Source: Alphaproteobacteria bacterium
Lineage (GTDB): Bacteria; Pseudomonadota; Alphaproteobacteria; Rhodobacterales; Rhodobacteraceae
DNA: 7,134 nucleotides
Direction: 5' to 3'
Assembly (NCBI GenBank): GCA_030830465.1
Contig: JAURMY010000155.1
Span: forward strand, 1-7,134
Made by a program: the position numbers and the translations under genes. Shown here piece after piece: positions 1 to 6,201 of the stretch (position 1 is the first letter of the stretch; the number at the start of each line of letters is the position of its first letter). The notes under the pieces are model-generated. The model was given only the letters and a program-made list of their open reading frames with translations, was not told the DNA's origin and ran no database searches.

Positions 1-1084
1 CCGGGTCGGCCAGCAGGCTTTCGCGCACCGGGGCCTCGATCAGTTCGGCGCTGGGGGCCAGCGCCTTCCTGAGATAGTGGAGCGGCGTGATCAATTCCTG
101 CCCCTCGCGGGGGCGGCCACCGGCGAACAGCGCGACCTTGCGCCGCTTGAGCGCGTCATCCGACAGGGCCGTCGCCCCGGCTGACCGCACCCCCGCGATG
201 GCAAAGCGTTTCAGGCGGTTGCGCAGTTCGGTCGGCAGATCAAACAGGGCCTGCGCCGACAAGGCGTCGGGCGTAATAACGCTGTCGGCACTGGCCAGCA
301 GACGCTCAACCCCTGACGGATCTGGACCGAAAGCATCAACCTTAAAGGTCTGCTCAACCCCGGCCAGGCTGCGCTGAAGGTCAAGTGCGATCTGGCCGTC
401 CTGAAAACGCGGGGCCAACAAGGCGGTCACGGGATTGCCTGTTTCGATCACCCGCAACTGGCCCTTGCCTTGCAATTCCGCCGCAAGTGCCGCGCGCCCG
501 TCGCGCATCAACCCGTCCGACAGCCAGATTGTATCATACCGATCTGCACTTGCGGCCAAGCGGGCTGTGAACGGCGCATAATCCGGTTCCCATGCGGCGG
601 GGGCCTGGCCCTCCAACTCCGGCAGCCAATCCTCTGCGTTGCGAAACTCTGGTGCCTGATTTTCCCCCACCCGGTCCGTCAACTGAACCAGCGCGACGGG
701 ACGCCCCAGGCGGCGCGCCTCGGTCAACAGATTGGCAAGCTTTTCCTGACGGCGGGTCCAGTCGGGCGCCGTTGCCCAACTGCTGTCGTTCAGGATCAGA
801 ACCGGTCCCGTCGCCAGCCTTGCATCACCGGGGTTCAGCACCGGTCCGGCGAAACCAATGATCAGCAGGGCCAGCGCCAACATCCGCAGCAAAAGCAGCC
901 ACCACGGGGTTTTGTCCGGCGTGGTTTCCGGGTCCTTCAGGCCGATCAGCAGGGTGACAGCCGGGAACAGCCGCCGCACGGGTGCCGGCGGGACCGCCCG
1001 CAACAGCCACCACAAGACCGGCAAGGCCAGCAGACCGGCCAGCAGCCAGGGCGACAGGAACCCGATTGCGGCAAGGCCTGTCAT
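1..1084 (-). CDS. BatA-like N-terminal membrane protein, DUF4159 family (C-terminus beyond window)
   Basis: Third gene of the MoxR cluster, transcribed leftwards; 361 codons are visible and no stop is reached. Translation shows two N-terminal hydrophobic helices (about residues 7-29 and 61-83) with a short basic loop between them, the layout of the aerotolerance-regulator (BatA) N-terminal domain. A soluble part follows, with VLILNDSSW at 95-103 where a von Willebrand A-like fold would begin. Family members usually run to roughly 900 residues with a C-terminal DUF4159 domain, which would lie outside the window, so the DUF4159 assignment is inferred from architecture and context. The ATG overlaps the DUF58 stop as ATGA, and no strong ribosome binding site precedes it, which suggests translation coupled to the upstream gene. 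The likely role is a membrane-anchored partner of the MoxR ATPase and DUF58 protein; its substrate is unknown. Confidence 0.85.
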   Translation of the reverse strand, partial: MTGLAAIGFLSPWLLAGLLALPVLWWLLRAVPPAPVRRLFPAVTLLIGLKDPETTPDKTPWWLLLLRMLALALLIIGFAGPVLNPGDARLATGPVLILNDSSWATAPDWTRRQEKLANLLTEARRLGRPVALVQLTDRVGENQAPEFRNAEDWLPELEGQAPAAWEPDYAPFTARLAASADRYDTIWLSDGLMRDGRAALAAELQGKGQLRVIETGNPVTALLAPRFQDGQIALDLQRSLAGVEQTFKVDAFGPDPSGVERLLASADSVITPDALSAQALFDLPTELRNRLKRFAIAGVRSAGATALSDDALKRRKVALFAGGRPREGQELITPLHYLRKALAPSAELIEAPVRESLLADP

Positions 1085-1968
1085 CGGTGCCGCCGGTGTT
1101 CAAGCGCCGTGAATATCCACATCAATCCGGGCAAGGGATCAACCGAGGTGTGGTGGCACAGATATTGCCACCCCGCCCGCCCTGCGACGGATTTCAGCGC
1201 CTCTTTGCGCGCTGCCAGTTTGTCCTGATAAGCCGATTTCAGGCCCCGCGCCCGCAGCGTTTCAAAACGCAGGGCACCCGACATGCTTTGGAATTCGGTG
1301 CGCCCGTCAAAGGGAAACGCCTCTTCCACGGGATCGAGGATTTGCACGATCGCGCCGGTCACGCCGCGATCGACCGCCCGCGCGACGGCCTGTTCTATGG
1401 GTGCAAAATCGCCCAGAAAATCAGACAAAAACAAGGCCTTGCCGCCCTTGGGGAACAAGTTAGCCGAGGGTCTTGCGTGGTCGTCCCCGACGTCATGTCG
1501 GGCCAGTTGCGCGGCAATGCGATCAATTTGCGCGGTACCGGTCGCAGCCGGATGCGCGTCGTCGATCAGGCCAACACGTTCGCCCCCGCGCACCAGAAGA
1601 ATGGCGGCGGCCAGTCCCAGAAGAACCGCCCTGTCCCGCTTGGTCTGCCGGGATTTGTCGCCGGAAAAGGCCAGCGATTGGCCGCTGTCGATCCACAGCA
1701 GAACCGACTGCGCCGCCTGCCATTCCATCTGACGCATATAGTGTGCATCACTGCGCCCCGAACGCCGCCAGTCTATGCTGCGCCAGGGATCGCCCGGCAC
1801 GGCGGGGCGGAACTGCCAGAATTCTTCGCCGGTGCCCGCCTGTCTGCGCCCATGTATGCCCAAGACGACCGAAGCTGCCAGATGCTGGGCCTCGGCCAGC
1901 AGCGGCGGCAGGGACGCCGCATGGGTTTCAGCGGCCTCGCGCAAAGCTATCGGGGAACTGACGCTCAA
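1081..1968 (-). CDS. DUF58 domain protein of MoxR cluster, TTG start
   Basis: 295-residue soluble protein, second gene of the MoxR operon. The DUF58 signature is clear: GEEFWQFRPAVPGD at 47-60, then SIDWRRS (64-70) and the MEWQ segment (81-84), followed by a VWA-like strand LLWIDSGQS at 90-98. DUF58 proteins usually carry a metal-binding DxSxS motif at this strand. Here it reads DSGQS (94-98), so the middle serine is glycine and metal binding may be weakened. SDFLGD (182-187) fits a later strand of the same fold. The start is TTG, chosen because it overlaps the moxR stop as TTGA, has GAGG 7 bases upstream (1976-1979), and leaves an N-terminus of normal family length. In characterised MoxR systems the DUF58 partner works with the ATPase in assembling or activating other proteins. 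The specific job here is not known. Confidence 0.92.
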   Translation of the reverse strand: MSVSSPIALREAAETHAASLPPLLAEAQHLAASVVLGIHGRRQAGTGEEFWQFRPAVPGDPWRSIDWRRSGRSDAHYMRQMEWQAAQSVLLWIDSGQSLAFSGDKSRQTKRDRAVLLGLAAAILLVRGGERVGLIDDAHPAATGTAQIDRIAAQLARHDVGDDHARPSANLFPKGGKALFLSDFLGDFAPIEQAVARAVDRGVTGAIVQILDPVEEAFPFDGRTEFQSMSGALRFETLRARGLKSAYQDKLAARKEALKSVAGRAGWQYLCHHTSVDPLPGLMWIFTALEHRRHR

Positions 1969-2975
1969 GCAGCCGCCTCGATTCGCATCGCGGATTCAAC
2001 CATTTCATCGATCACCGAGCCAAGCGAAACCCCTTGTGCCCGCGCCGCAAATCCCAGCGCCATCCGGTGCACCAGAACCGGCCGGGCCAACGCCTCCACA
2101 TCCTCAGCCGATGGCGCAAGCCGTCCGTCCAGCAAGGCCCGCGCCCTGACCGCCAGCATCAGGGCCTGCGCCGCGCGCGGCCCCGGCCCCCAGCTGACAA
2201 AGTCCCGCACCTGTTTTGGCGCGGTGGCTTCTTCGGGACGACCGGCGCGCACCAGATCCAGGATCAGATCCACCACACTGTCGCCCACAGGCATCCGGCG
2301 CACGATATCCTGCGCCTTGATCAGTTCGGCGGCGGTAAAGACCGGTTCGGACTGTGCGTCGCTTGCGCCTGTCGTGGACAACAGGATTTCGCGTTCGGTC
2401 GCGCGGTCGGGGTAATCGACATTGATCTGCAACAAAAACCGGTCAAGCTGGGCTTCGGGAAGGGGATAGGTGCCCTCCTGCTCGATCGGGTTTTGCGTGG
2501 CCAGAACGTGAAACGGCGTCGGCATGGCGTGCTCGACCCCGGCAATGGTCACCTCCCGTTCCTGCATGGCCTGCAAAAGGGCCGACTGGGTTCGCGGGCT
2601 GGCGCGGTTGATTTCATCGGCCATCAGCAATTGGCAAAACACCGGTCCTTGCAGAAACCGGAAGGCGCGGCTGCCGTCCTTGGCGGTTTCCAGAACCTCT
2701 GAGCCTAGTATATCGCCCGGCATCAGATCCGGGGTGAACTGGATCCGGTTGGCCGTCAGCCCCATAACGGTGCCAAGGGTTTGCACCAGCCGGGTCTTGG
2801 CCAGGCCCGGCACCCCCACCAACAGGCCGTGCCCGCCCGACAGCAAAACTGTCAGGGCAAGGTCCACAACCTGTGGCTGACCGATGATCCTTTTGCCAAT
2901 ACTGGCCCGCGCCTGGGCCAGTTTATCGCCCAAAGCGGCGATTTCCGGTACAAGGTTTTCGGTCGATACAGCCAT
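1965..2975 (-). CDS. MoxR family AAA+ ATPase
   Basis: 336-residue AAA+ ATPase, the first gene of a three-gene operon with DUF58 and BatA/DUF4159-type partners. Walker A is GVPGLAKT (54-61) in the usual MoxR form, Walker B is LLMADE (116-121) followed by INRASPRTQ, sensor 1 is TQNP (160-163), the arginine finger lies in LDRF (177-180), and sensor 2 is GPGPRA (263-268). All catalytic elements look intact, so it should be an active ATPase, probably a hexamer acting as a chaperone at the membrane. The ATG at 2975 is preferred: it has GGGGAG nine bases upstream and gives the normal MoxR N-terminus. The frame stays open upstream to 3167, but that extension would overlap the divergent DUF1285 gene and is unlike MoxR. 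The stop overlaps the DUF58 start by four bases. The generic moxR name covers a large paralogous family, so no symbol is given. Confidence 0.96.
   Translation of the reverse strand: MAVSTENLVPEIAALGDKLAQARASIGKRIIGQPQVVDLALTVLLSGGHGLLVGVPGLAKTRLVQTLGTVMGLTANRIQFTPDLMPGDILGSEVLETAKDGSRAFRFLQGPVFCQLLMADEINRASPRTQSALLQAMQEREVTIAGVEHAMPTPFHVLATQNPIEQEGTYPLPEAQLDRFLLQINVDYPDRATEREILLSTTGASDAQSEPVFTAAELIKAQDIVRRMPVGDSVVDLILDLVRAGRPEEATAPKQVRDFVSWGPGPRAAQALMLAVRARALLDGRLAPSAEDVEALARPVLVHRMALGFAARAQGVSLGSVIDEMVESAMRIEAAA
1976..1979 (-). promoter_or_regulatory. Ribosome binding site supporting the TTG start of the DUF58 gene
   Basis: Read on the minus strand, GAGG lies seven bases before the TTG at 1968 and sits inside the last codons of moxR. 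Together with the TTGA stop/start overlap it supports TTG as the real start. Confidence 0.55.
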
Positions 2976-2984
2976 GACAAATCG

Positions 2985-2990
2985 CTCCCC
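2985..2990 (-). promoter_or_regulatory. Ribosome binding site fixing the moxR start
   Basis: Read on the minus strand, GGGGAG ends nine bases before the ATG at 2975. It decides between this ATG and the longer open frame reaching 3167, which would invade the divergent gene. Confidence 0.65.
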
Positions 2991-3017
2991 GGTGCTTATG
3001 GTTGCCCCACACAGCGG

Positions 3018-3037
3018 TGCCGCAACCCTTTGCGGCA
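3018..3037. repeat. Perfect 8-bp inverted repeat with 4-base loop in the divergent promoter region
   Basis: TGCCGCAA (3018-3025) and TTGCGGCA (3030-3037) are exact reverse complements around the loop CCCT, and the flanking G3017/T3038 could add a wobble pair. Neither strand has a T-run after the stem, so it does not look like an intrinsic terminator. It lies between divergent genes and overlaps the -10 box and expected start point of the predicted moxR promoter. An operator for a dimeric regulator, or a hairpin at the 5' end of the moxR mRNA, are both possible. The repeat is directly visible; the function is inferred. Confidence 0.5.
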
Positions 3038-3065
3038 TTAAAACGAAAGCCACAGACATAAACAA
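3037..3065 (-). promoter_or_regulatory. Candidate sigma70-type promoter for the moxR operon
   Basis: Read on the minus strand, TTGTTT (3060-3065) and TTTAAT (3037-3042) are separated by 17 bases, the ideal spacing. The -10 box matches TATAAT at five of six positions; the -35 box matches TTGACA at only three. Transcription would start near 3030, inside the inverted repeat at 3018-3037. The -35 box directly abuts the ATG of the divergent DUF1285 gene. No equally convincing promoter was found for the rightward operon in the same gap. Confidence 0.4.
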
Positions 3066-3668
3066 ATGCCAAATCAAAAAGACGCACAAAATATTGTGAA
3101 GCCGACCGCCGACACCCTGGCCAACGCCGCCCGGGCCGCCGGCAAGAAAGGCCCGCCGCCGGTGCATTTGTGGAACCCGGATTTCTGTGGCGATCTGGAC
3201 ATGCGGATCGCGCGCGACGGCACATGGTTCTATCTGGGCACGCCGATCGGGCGTAAACCGCTGGTCAAGCTGTTCTCGTCGATCATCCGCAAGGACGATG
3301 ACAAATATTTTCTGGTCACGCCGGTTGAAAAAGTTGGCATCACCGTGGATGACGCGCCTTTTGTGGCGGTGGATTTTGACGTTTCAGGCTCAGGCGAAAC
3401 CCAGTCTGTGACCTTCTCAACGAATGTGGATGACACCGCCACCGCCGGTGCCGCCCACCCGATCCGTGTGGCACGTCACCCCGAAACCGGCGAGCCGTCG
3501 CCCTATGTCCTGATCCGCACAAATCTGGAAGCGCTGATTGACCGCAAGAGTTTTTACCGTCTGGTCGATCTGGGCGTGCACCGGCAAATCGGTCTGGAGC
3601 GCTGGTTTGGCCTGTGGTCAGACGGCGAGTTTTTCCCGATCATTCCGTCGGAGGAGTTGGAGGGGTAA
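3066..3668 (+). CDS. DUF1285 domain-containing protein
   Basis: 200-residue soluble protein of the DUF1285 family. Members have solved structures from structural genomics but no established function. Family hallmarks are visible: PPVHLWNP at 31-38, the block DMRIARDGTWFYLGTPIGR at 45-63, the KDDDKYFLVTPVEK segment (76-89), and a C-terminal RTNLEALIDRKSFYRL stretch (151-166) followed by a tryptophan-rich end (GLERWFGLWSDGEFF, 176-190). There is no signal peptide or membrane helix. Length is normal. The N-terminal 30 residues are low in complexity and are the variable part of the family. The start has no good ribosome binding site, so it is less certain than the frame. It is divergent from moxR and three bases upstream of the SDR gene, as first gene of that operon. 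From memory, relatives often sit beside a Nudix CoA pyrophosphatase and CCA-adding enzyme; neither is present here. Confidence 0.93.
   Translation: MPNQKDAQNIVKPTADTLANAARAAGKKGPPPVHLWNPDFCGDLDMRIARDGTWFYLGTPIGRKPLVKLFSSIIRKDDDKYFLVTPVEKVGITVDDAPFVAVDFDVSGSGETQSVTFSTNVDDTATAGAAHPIRVARHPETGEPSPYVLIRTNLEALIDRKSFYRLVDLGVHRQIGLERWFGLWSDGEFFPIIPSEELEG
3659..3665 (+). promoter_or_regulatory. Strong ribosome binding site for the SDR gene
   Basis: GGAGGGG sits six bases before the ATG at 3672 and within the last codons of the DUF1285 gene. It fixes the SDR start and shows that the two genes are read from one message. Confidence 0.7.
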
Positions 3669-3671
3669 GAC

Positions 3672-4364
3672 ATGAAAACAGCCTTGATCGTTGGGGCGGG
3701 CGGCGGCAATTCCGCCTCTTTGGCCCGGCTTTTATCGCGGGAAGGCTACCGGGTTCATCTGGCGGCGCGGGATACCGGCAAACTGGCCGCATTGGTGCAA
3801 CAAACCGGGGCGGTTGCCCATTCATGCGATGCGAAACAGCCGGATGCGGTCCGGGCTTTGTTCGGTGCGGTGGCCGGGCGGCTTGATGTTGTGGTCTGTA
3901 ACCCCTCGGCGCGGGTGCGCGGCCCGATTGCCGAGATTGACCCGGAAGCCGTGCGCAACGCCATTGAGGTCACCGCCTTCGGTTCGTTTCTGGTGGCTCA
4001 GCAGGCCGCCGCGCGCATGTTGGCGCAAAGTCCGGTTGATGGCTGTCGCGGGACGATCCTGCTTACCGGGGCCTCGGCAGGGGTCAAGGGCTTTGCCCAA
4101 TCCGCGGCTTTTGCCATGGGCAAGTTCGCCCAGCGCGGCCTTGCGCAGTCGATGTCGCGGGAATTGCACCCACAGGGGATTCATGTCGCCTGGATCAATA
4201 TTGACGGCGGCATCCGCAATCCGGGCCGCGAAGCGCCTGCCGACCGTCCCGACTCCCTGTTGGATCCCGAGGCGGTCGCGGCCACCTATTTTGGGCTGAT
4301 CAAACAGCATCGCAGCGCCTGGTCAGAGGAAATCGCGATCCGGCCCTGGGTCGAGAAGTTCTGA
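3672..4364 (+). CDS. Atypical short-chain dehydrogenase/reductase lacking the catalytic tyrosine (SDR_c10-like)
   Basis: 230-residue Rossmann-fold protein of the SDR superfamily. The nucleotide-binding loop is GAGGGNSAS (8-16) rather than TGxxxGIG. The NNAG equivalent reads CNPSA (76-80). The catalytic region has TGASAG (132-137) and FAMGKFA (147-153): the active-site Tyr is Phe147 while Lys151 is kept, the usual Ser position appears to be Ala134, and the helix Asn is also not evident. IDGG (177-180) replaces the classical PG motif. This pattern matches what I recall of the conserved-domain subgroup SDR_c10 (incomplete glycine motif, Phe instead of Tyr), so it is probably a family trait and not decay. 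The frame is intact, and the gene is followed with no gap by the isomerase gene. It may bind NAD(P)(H) without classical SDR catalysis, or catalyse by another route; the substrate is unknown. Confidence 0.9.
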   Translation: MKTALIVGAGGGNSASLARLLSREGYRVHLAARDTGKLAALVQQTGAVAHSCDAKQPDAVRALFGAVAGRLDVVVCNPSARVRGPIAEIDPEAVRNAIEVTAFGSFLVAQQAAARMLAQSPVDGCRGTILLTGASAGVKGFAQSAAFAMGKFAQRGLAQSMSRELHPQGIHVAWINIDGGIRNPGREAPADRPDSLLDPEAVAATYFGLIKQHRSAWSEEIAIRPWVEKF

Positions 4365-5135
4365 ATGCGGTTCGCGGCCAATCTGACGATGCTGTTCACT
4401 GAACTTCCGCTGACCGAGCGGTTTGCAGCGGCGGCGACAGCGGGGTTTCAGGGTGTTGAGTGCCTGTTTCCCTATGACCATGACGCCGACGACCTCAGCG
4501 GGGCTTTGCGGGCCAGCGGCCTGCCGTTGGTTCTGATCAACACGCCACCGGGCGATTGGGCGAAAGGCGAACGCGGGTTTGCCGCCGTGCCGGACCGGCA
4601 GGTTGCATTTCGCGCGGCGATGCAACGGGCCATGGCCTTGGCACACAGGCTGCAACCGCGGTTCGTTCACATCATGTCGGGCAATGCGTCGGGTGATGCG
4701 GCATTTCAGACGCTGGTTGCCAACCTGATCTGGGCCACAGCCCAGTGGCCGGATCAGGATTTTCTGATTGAGCCGCTGAACCCGTTTGATATGCCGGGAT
4801 ATTTCCTGTGCGGCTTTGAGCAGGCCCTGTCCGTGCTAGACGCGGTCAACGCCCCGAACCTGGCATTGCAGTTTGATGCCTATCACGCCCACCGGATCAC
4901 CGGCGATGTGCTGGCTTGCTGGCAGGGCTTCGGGCCGCGCGCCCGCCATATCCAGTTCGCCGATCACCCCGGACGGCACGAACCCGGCAGCGGTCGAATC
5001 GACTTGGCCGGTTTTTTCGCGCAGGTCGCGGCAGACGGGTATCAGGGCTTTGTCAGCGCGGAATATGTCCCCTCGGGTCCGACACATGCCAGCCTGAACT
5101 GGCTGCGCGCGGTGCCCGCTATCAACCGGAATTAA
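4365..5135 (+). CDS. hyi: Hydroxypyruvate isomerase family protein (AP endonuclease-like TIM barrel)
   Basis: 256-residue TIM-barrel protein aligning over its whole length, by eye, with Escherichia coli Hyi, which interconverts hydroxypyruvate and tartronate semialdehyde. Conserved blocks are RFAANLTMLF (2-11), GVECLFPYD (30-38), PPGDWAKGERG (61-71), LIEPLNPFDMPG (134-145), QFDAYH (169-174), HIQFADHPGRHEPGSG (195-210) and AEYVPSG (232-238). Glu136, Asp171, Gln197 and Glu233 would form the metal and catalytic site, so the enzyme looks active. It starts directly after the SDR stop (TGAATG), with GAGAAG at 4353-4358 as a weak ribosome binding site. The usual hyi partners, glyoxylate carboligase and tartronate semialdehyde reductase, are absent from the window, as are the kinase and decarboxylase that accompany the related 2-oxo-tetronate isomerase OtnI. 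The family is well supported; the substrate is not. Confidence 0.88.
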   Translation: MRFAANLTMLFTELPLTERFAAAATAGFQGVECLFPYDHDADDLSGALRASGLPLVLINTPPGDWAKGERGFAAVPDRQVAFRAAMQRAMALAHRLQPRFVHIMSGNASGDAAFQTLVANLIWATAQWPDQDFLIEPLNPFDMPGYFLCGFEQALSVLDAVNAPNLALQFDAYHAHRITGDVLACWQGFGPRARHIQFADHPGRHEPGSGRIDLAGFFAQVAADGYQGFVSAEYVPSGPTHASLNWLRAVPAINRN

Positions 5136-6085
5136 TCCCCGATCAACGGCACCGGGGCCGCCACCGGCGTGCGGCGACGCAGTTGGGCGACCAAAACACC
5201 GGCCGCAACCAGAAGGGCGCTGAGGACCTGAAGCCAGCTCCAATTGCCGCCCAGCGCCACCACCATCAGCATGACGTAAAACGGTGCGGCGTTCAGGTGG
5301 ATCGCGGAAACCGCAATGCCCAGTCGCCCGACCCCCATGATCCACAACAGTTGGGCCACGGCCATCGAGGCCAGGCTGTAGATCAGCAGATACATGATCT
5401 GCGCCCCGTCAACCGGTGCGGCTAGCGGGCTGACCCCACCAAGAACAAGAAAAACCGCCAGGGCGAGGCCGGAAAACATCGCGGCCCCGGTCAGGGTGAT
5501 CGTCGTCTGGCCCAGCGCTGACAGCGACGGAAAATCCCGCACGGTCGCCCGTGAGGCCCAGGCGAAAACCACAATCGACAAAAAGGCGAAGAAGGCGCCT
5601 TTGGCACTGTCGCCGCCGCCAACGCTGCCAGTCGCGGCGACAACACCGCCGGCAAAGGCCAGAAGCACCCCCAGCACGAAAGGCACCCGCAGGCGGCGAC
5701 CGTCAAGCGCCACTTCCAGAACCGCGGCCACCGCCGGCATCCCGGCGCTGACCACCGTGACCGTCACCGCGTCCGACACCGACTGACCGTATAACAGCAT
5801 ATAGGCCCCGCCGCCAAAACCGATGCCGCCCACCATCAGCCCGCGTGGCCAGTTGGCGCTCCGCACCGCCTGAAAGCCGTCCACAACAACCCAGATCGGA
5901 AACAGAAAAATCAGCGCCAGCGCCATACGGGCGGCAATCAGCATCAGTGGATCCCAGGTTTCCAACAACAGTCCGGCGGCGGGAAATCCGGTCGCCCAGA
6001 TCACCATCGAGGCCATACAGATCAGGTTCGACATAACCGCAGACGCGCCAAATCCTTGCGCTGCGGTCTGGTTTGGCTGGGTCAT
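5132..6085 (-). CDS. DMT superfamily transporter (EamA domains)
   Basis: 317-residue inner-membrane protein with about ten hydrophobic helices in two homologous EamA halves, roughly 24-155 and 165-302, the standard drug/metabolite transporter layout. The short basic loop QLRRR (301-305) after the last helix fits a cytoplasmic C-terminus. Family members move amino acids, nucleobases, drugs or other small molecules, often outward; the sequence does not reveal the cargo. The ATG at 6085 is chosen because AAAGG lies seven bases upstream (6093-6097). An in-frame GTG at 6112 would add nine residues but has no nearby binding site. It follows the dioxygenase gene on the same strand after 116 bases and may share its transcript. 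Its stop overlaps the isomerase stop on the opposite strand. Confidence 0.93.
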   Translation of the reverse strand: MTQPNQTAAQGFGASAVMSNLICMASMVIWATGFPAAGLLLETWDPLMLIAARMALALIFLFPIWVVVDGFQAVRSANWPRGLMVGGIGFGGGAYMLLYGQSVSDAVTVTVVSAGMPAVAAVLEVALDGRRLRVPFVLGVLLAFAGGVVAATGSVGGGDSAKGAFFAFLSIVVFAWASRATVRDFPSLSALGQTTITLTGAAMFSGLALAVFLVLGGVSPLAAPVDGAQIMYLLIYSLASMAVAQLLWIMGVGRLGIAVSAIHLNAAPFYVMLMVVALGGNWSWLQVLSALLVAAGVLVAQLRRRTPVAAPVPLIGD

Positions 6086-6201
6086 GGTCTGGCCTTTGGC
6101 GTCAAAATTCACGCGATTGGAACAGGCCTTGTCCTTCCGGTCGCTGCAATGCGCGACCCGGTGGTCGTTTTCGGACCATTAATGCCGGGCAAAATGCAGG
6201 T
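6086..6201. other. 116-base gap between dioxygenase and transporter genes, with two small inverted repeats
   Basis: Two dyads are visible: GGTCGC (6139-6144) with GCGACC (6153-6158), extendable by two pairs past a one-base bulge, and TGGTC (6162-6166) with GACCA (6174-6178). On the minus strand, the direction of both flanking genes, neither stem is followed by a T-run, so neither is a convincing intrinsic terminator. I found no good -35/-10 pair for the transporter. The gap could hold a weak attenuator or operator, or be a spacer within one transcript. Confidence 0.35.

Noticed and set aside
470..1228. Plus-strand open frame of 252 codons rich in Gln and Arg
   Set aside because: It is antisense to the BatA/DUF4159-type gene, shows no domain, and is compositionally biased. 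The minus-strand frame has two membrane helices and the correct operon overlap.
982..2415. Long open frame on the plus strand (477 codons)
   Set aside because: It lies opposite the moxR, DUF58 and BatA-like genes, whose minus-strand translations carry clear family motifs. Its own translation shows no recognisable domain and is rich in Arg, Ala and Pro, as expected for an antisense frame in GC-rich DNA.
3018..3040. Inverted repeat as an intrinsic terminator
   Set aside because: Neither strand has a run of T after the stem, and the element lies upstream of both divergent genes, where no transcript needs to end.
2976..3167. N-terminal extension of MoxR to an upstream start at 3167
   Set aside because: It would overlap the divergent DUF1285 gene by about 100 bases and add residues unlike MoxR proteins. 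The ATG at 2975 has a good ribosome binding site.
3822..4310. Minus-strand open frame of 162 codons opposite the SDR gene
   Set aside because: It shows no recognisable motif and is fully contained within a well-supported plus-strand gene.
3672..4364. The SDR as a decaying pseudogene because the catalytic Tyr is missing
   Set aside because: The frame is intact with normal length and a strong ribosome binding site, and the Phe-for-Tyr change matches a known SDR subgroup, so it is better read as a functional variant.
5157..5175. GCCGC/GCGGC stem near the convergent junction as a terminator for the isomerase operon
   Set aside because: The stem is five bases with a nine-base loop, has no T-run, and lies in the coding sequence of the transporter; a chance dyad in GC-rich DNA is more likely.
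6086..6112. GTG at 6112 as the transporter start
   Set aside because: It is in frame and adds nine residues, but no ribosome binding site lies near it, whereas the ATG at 6085 has AAAGG at a good distance.
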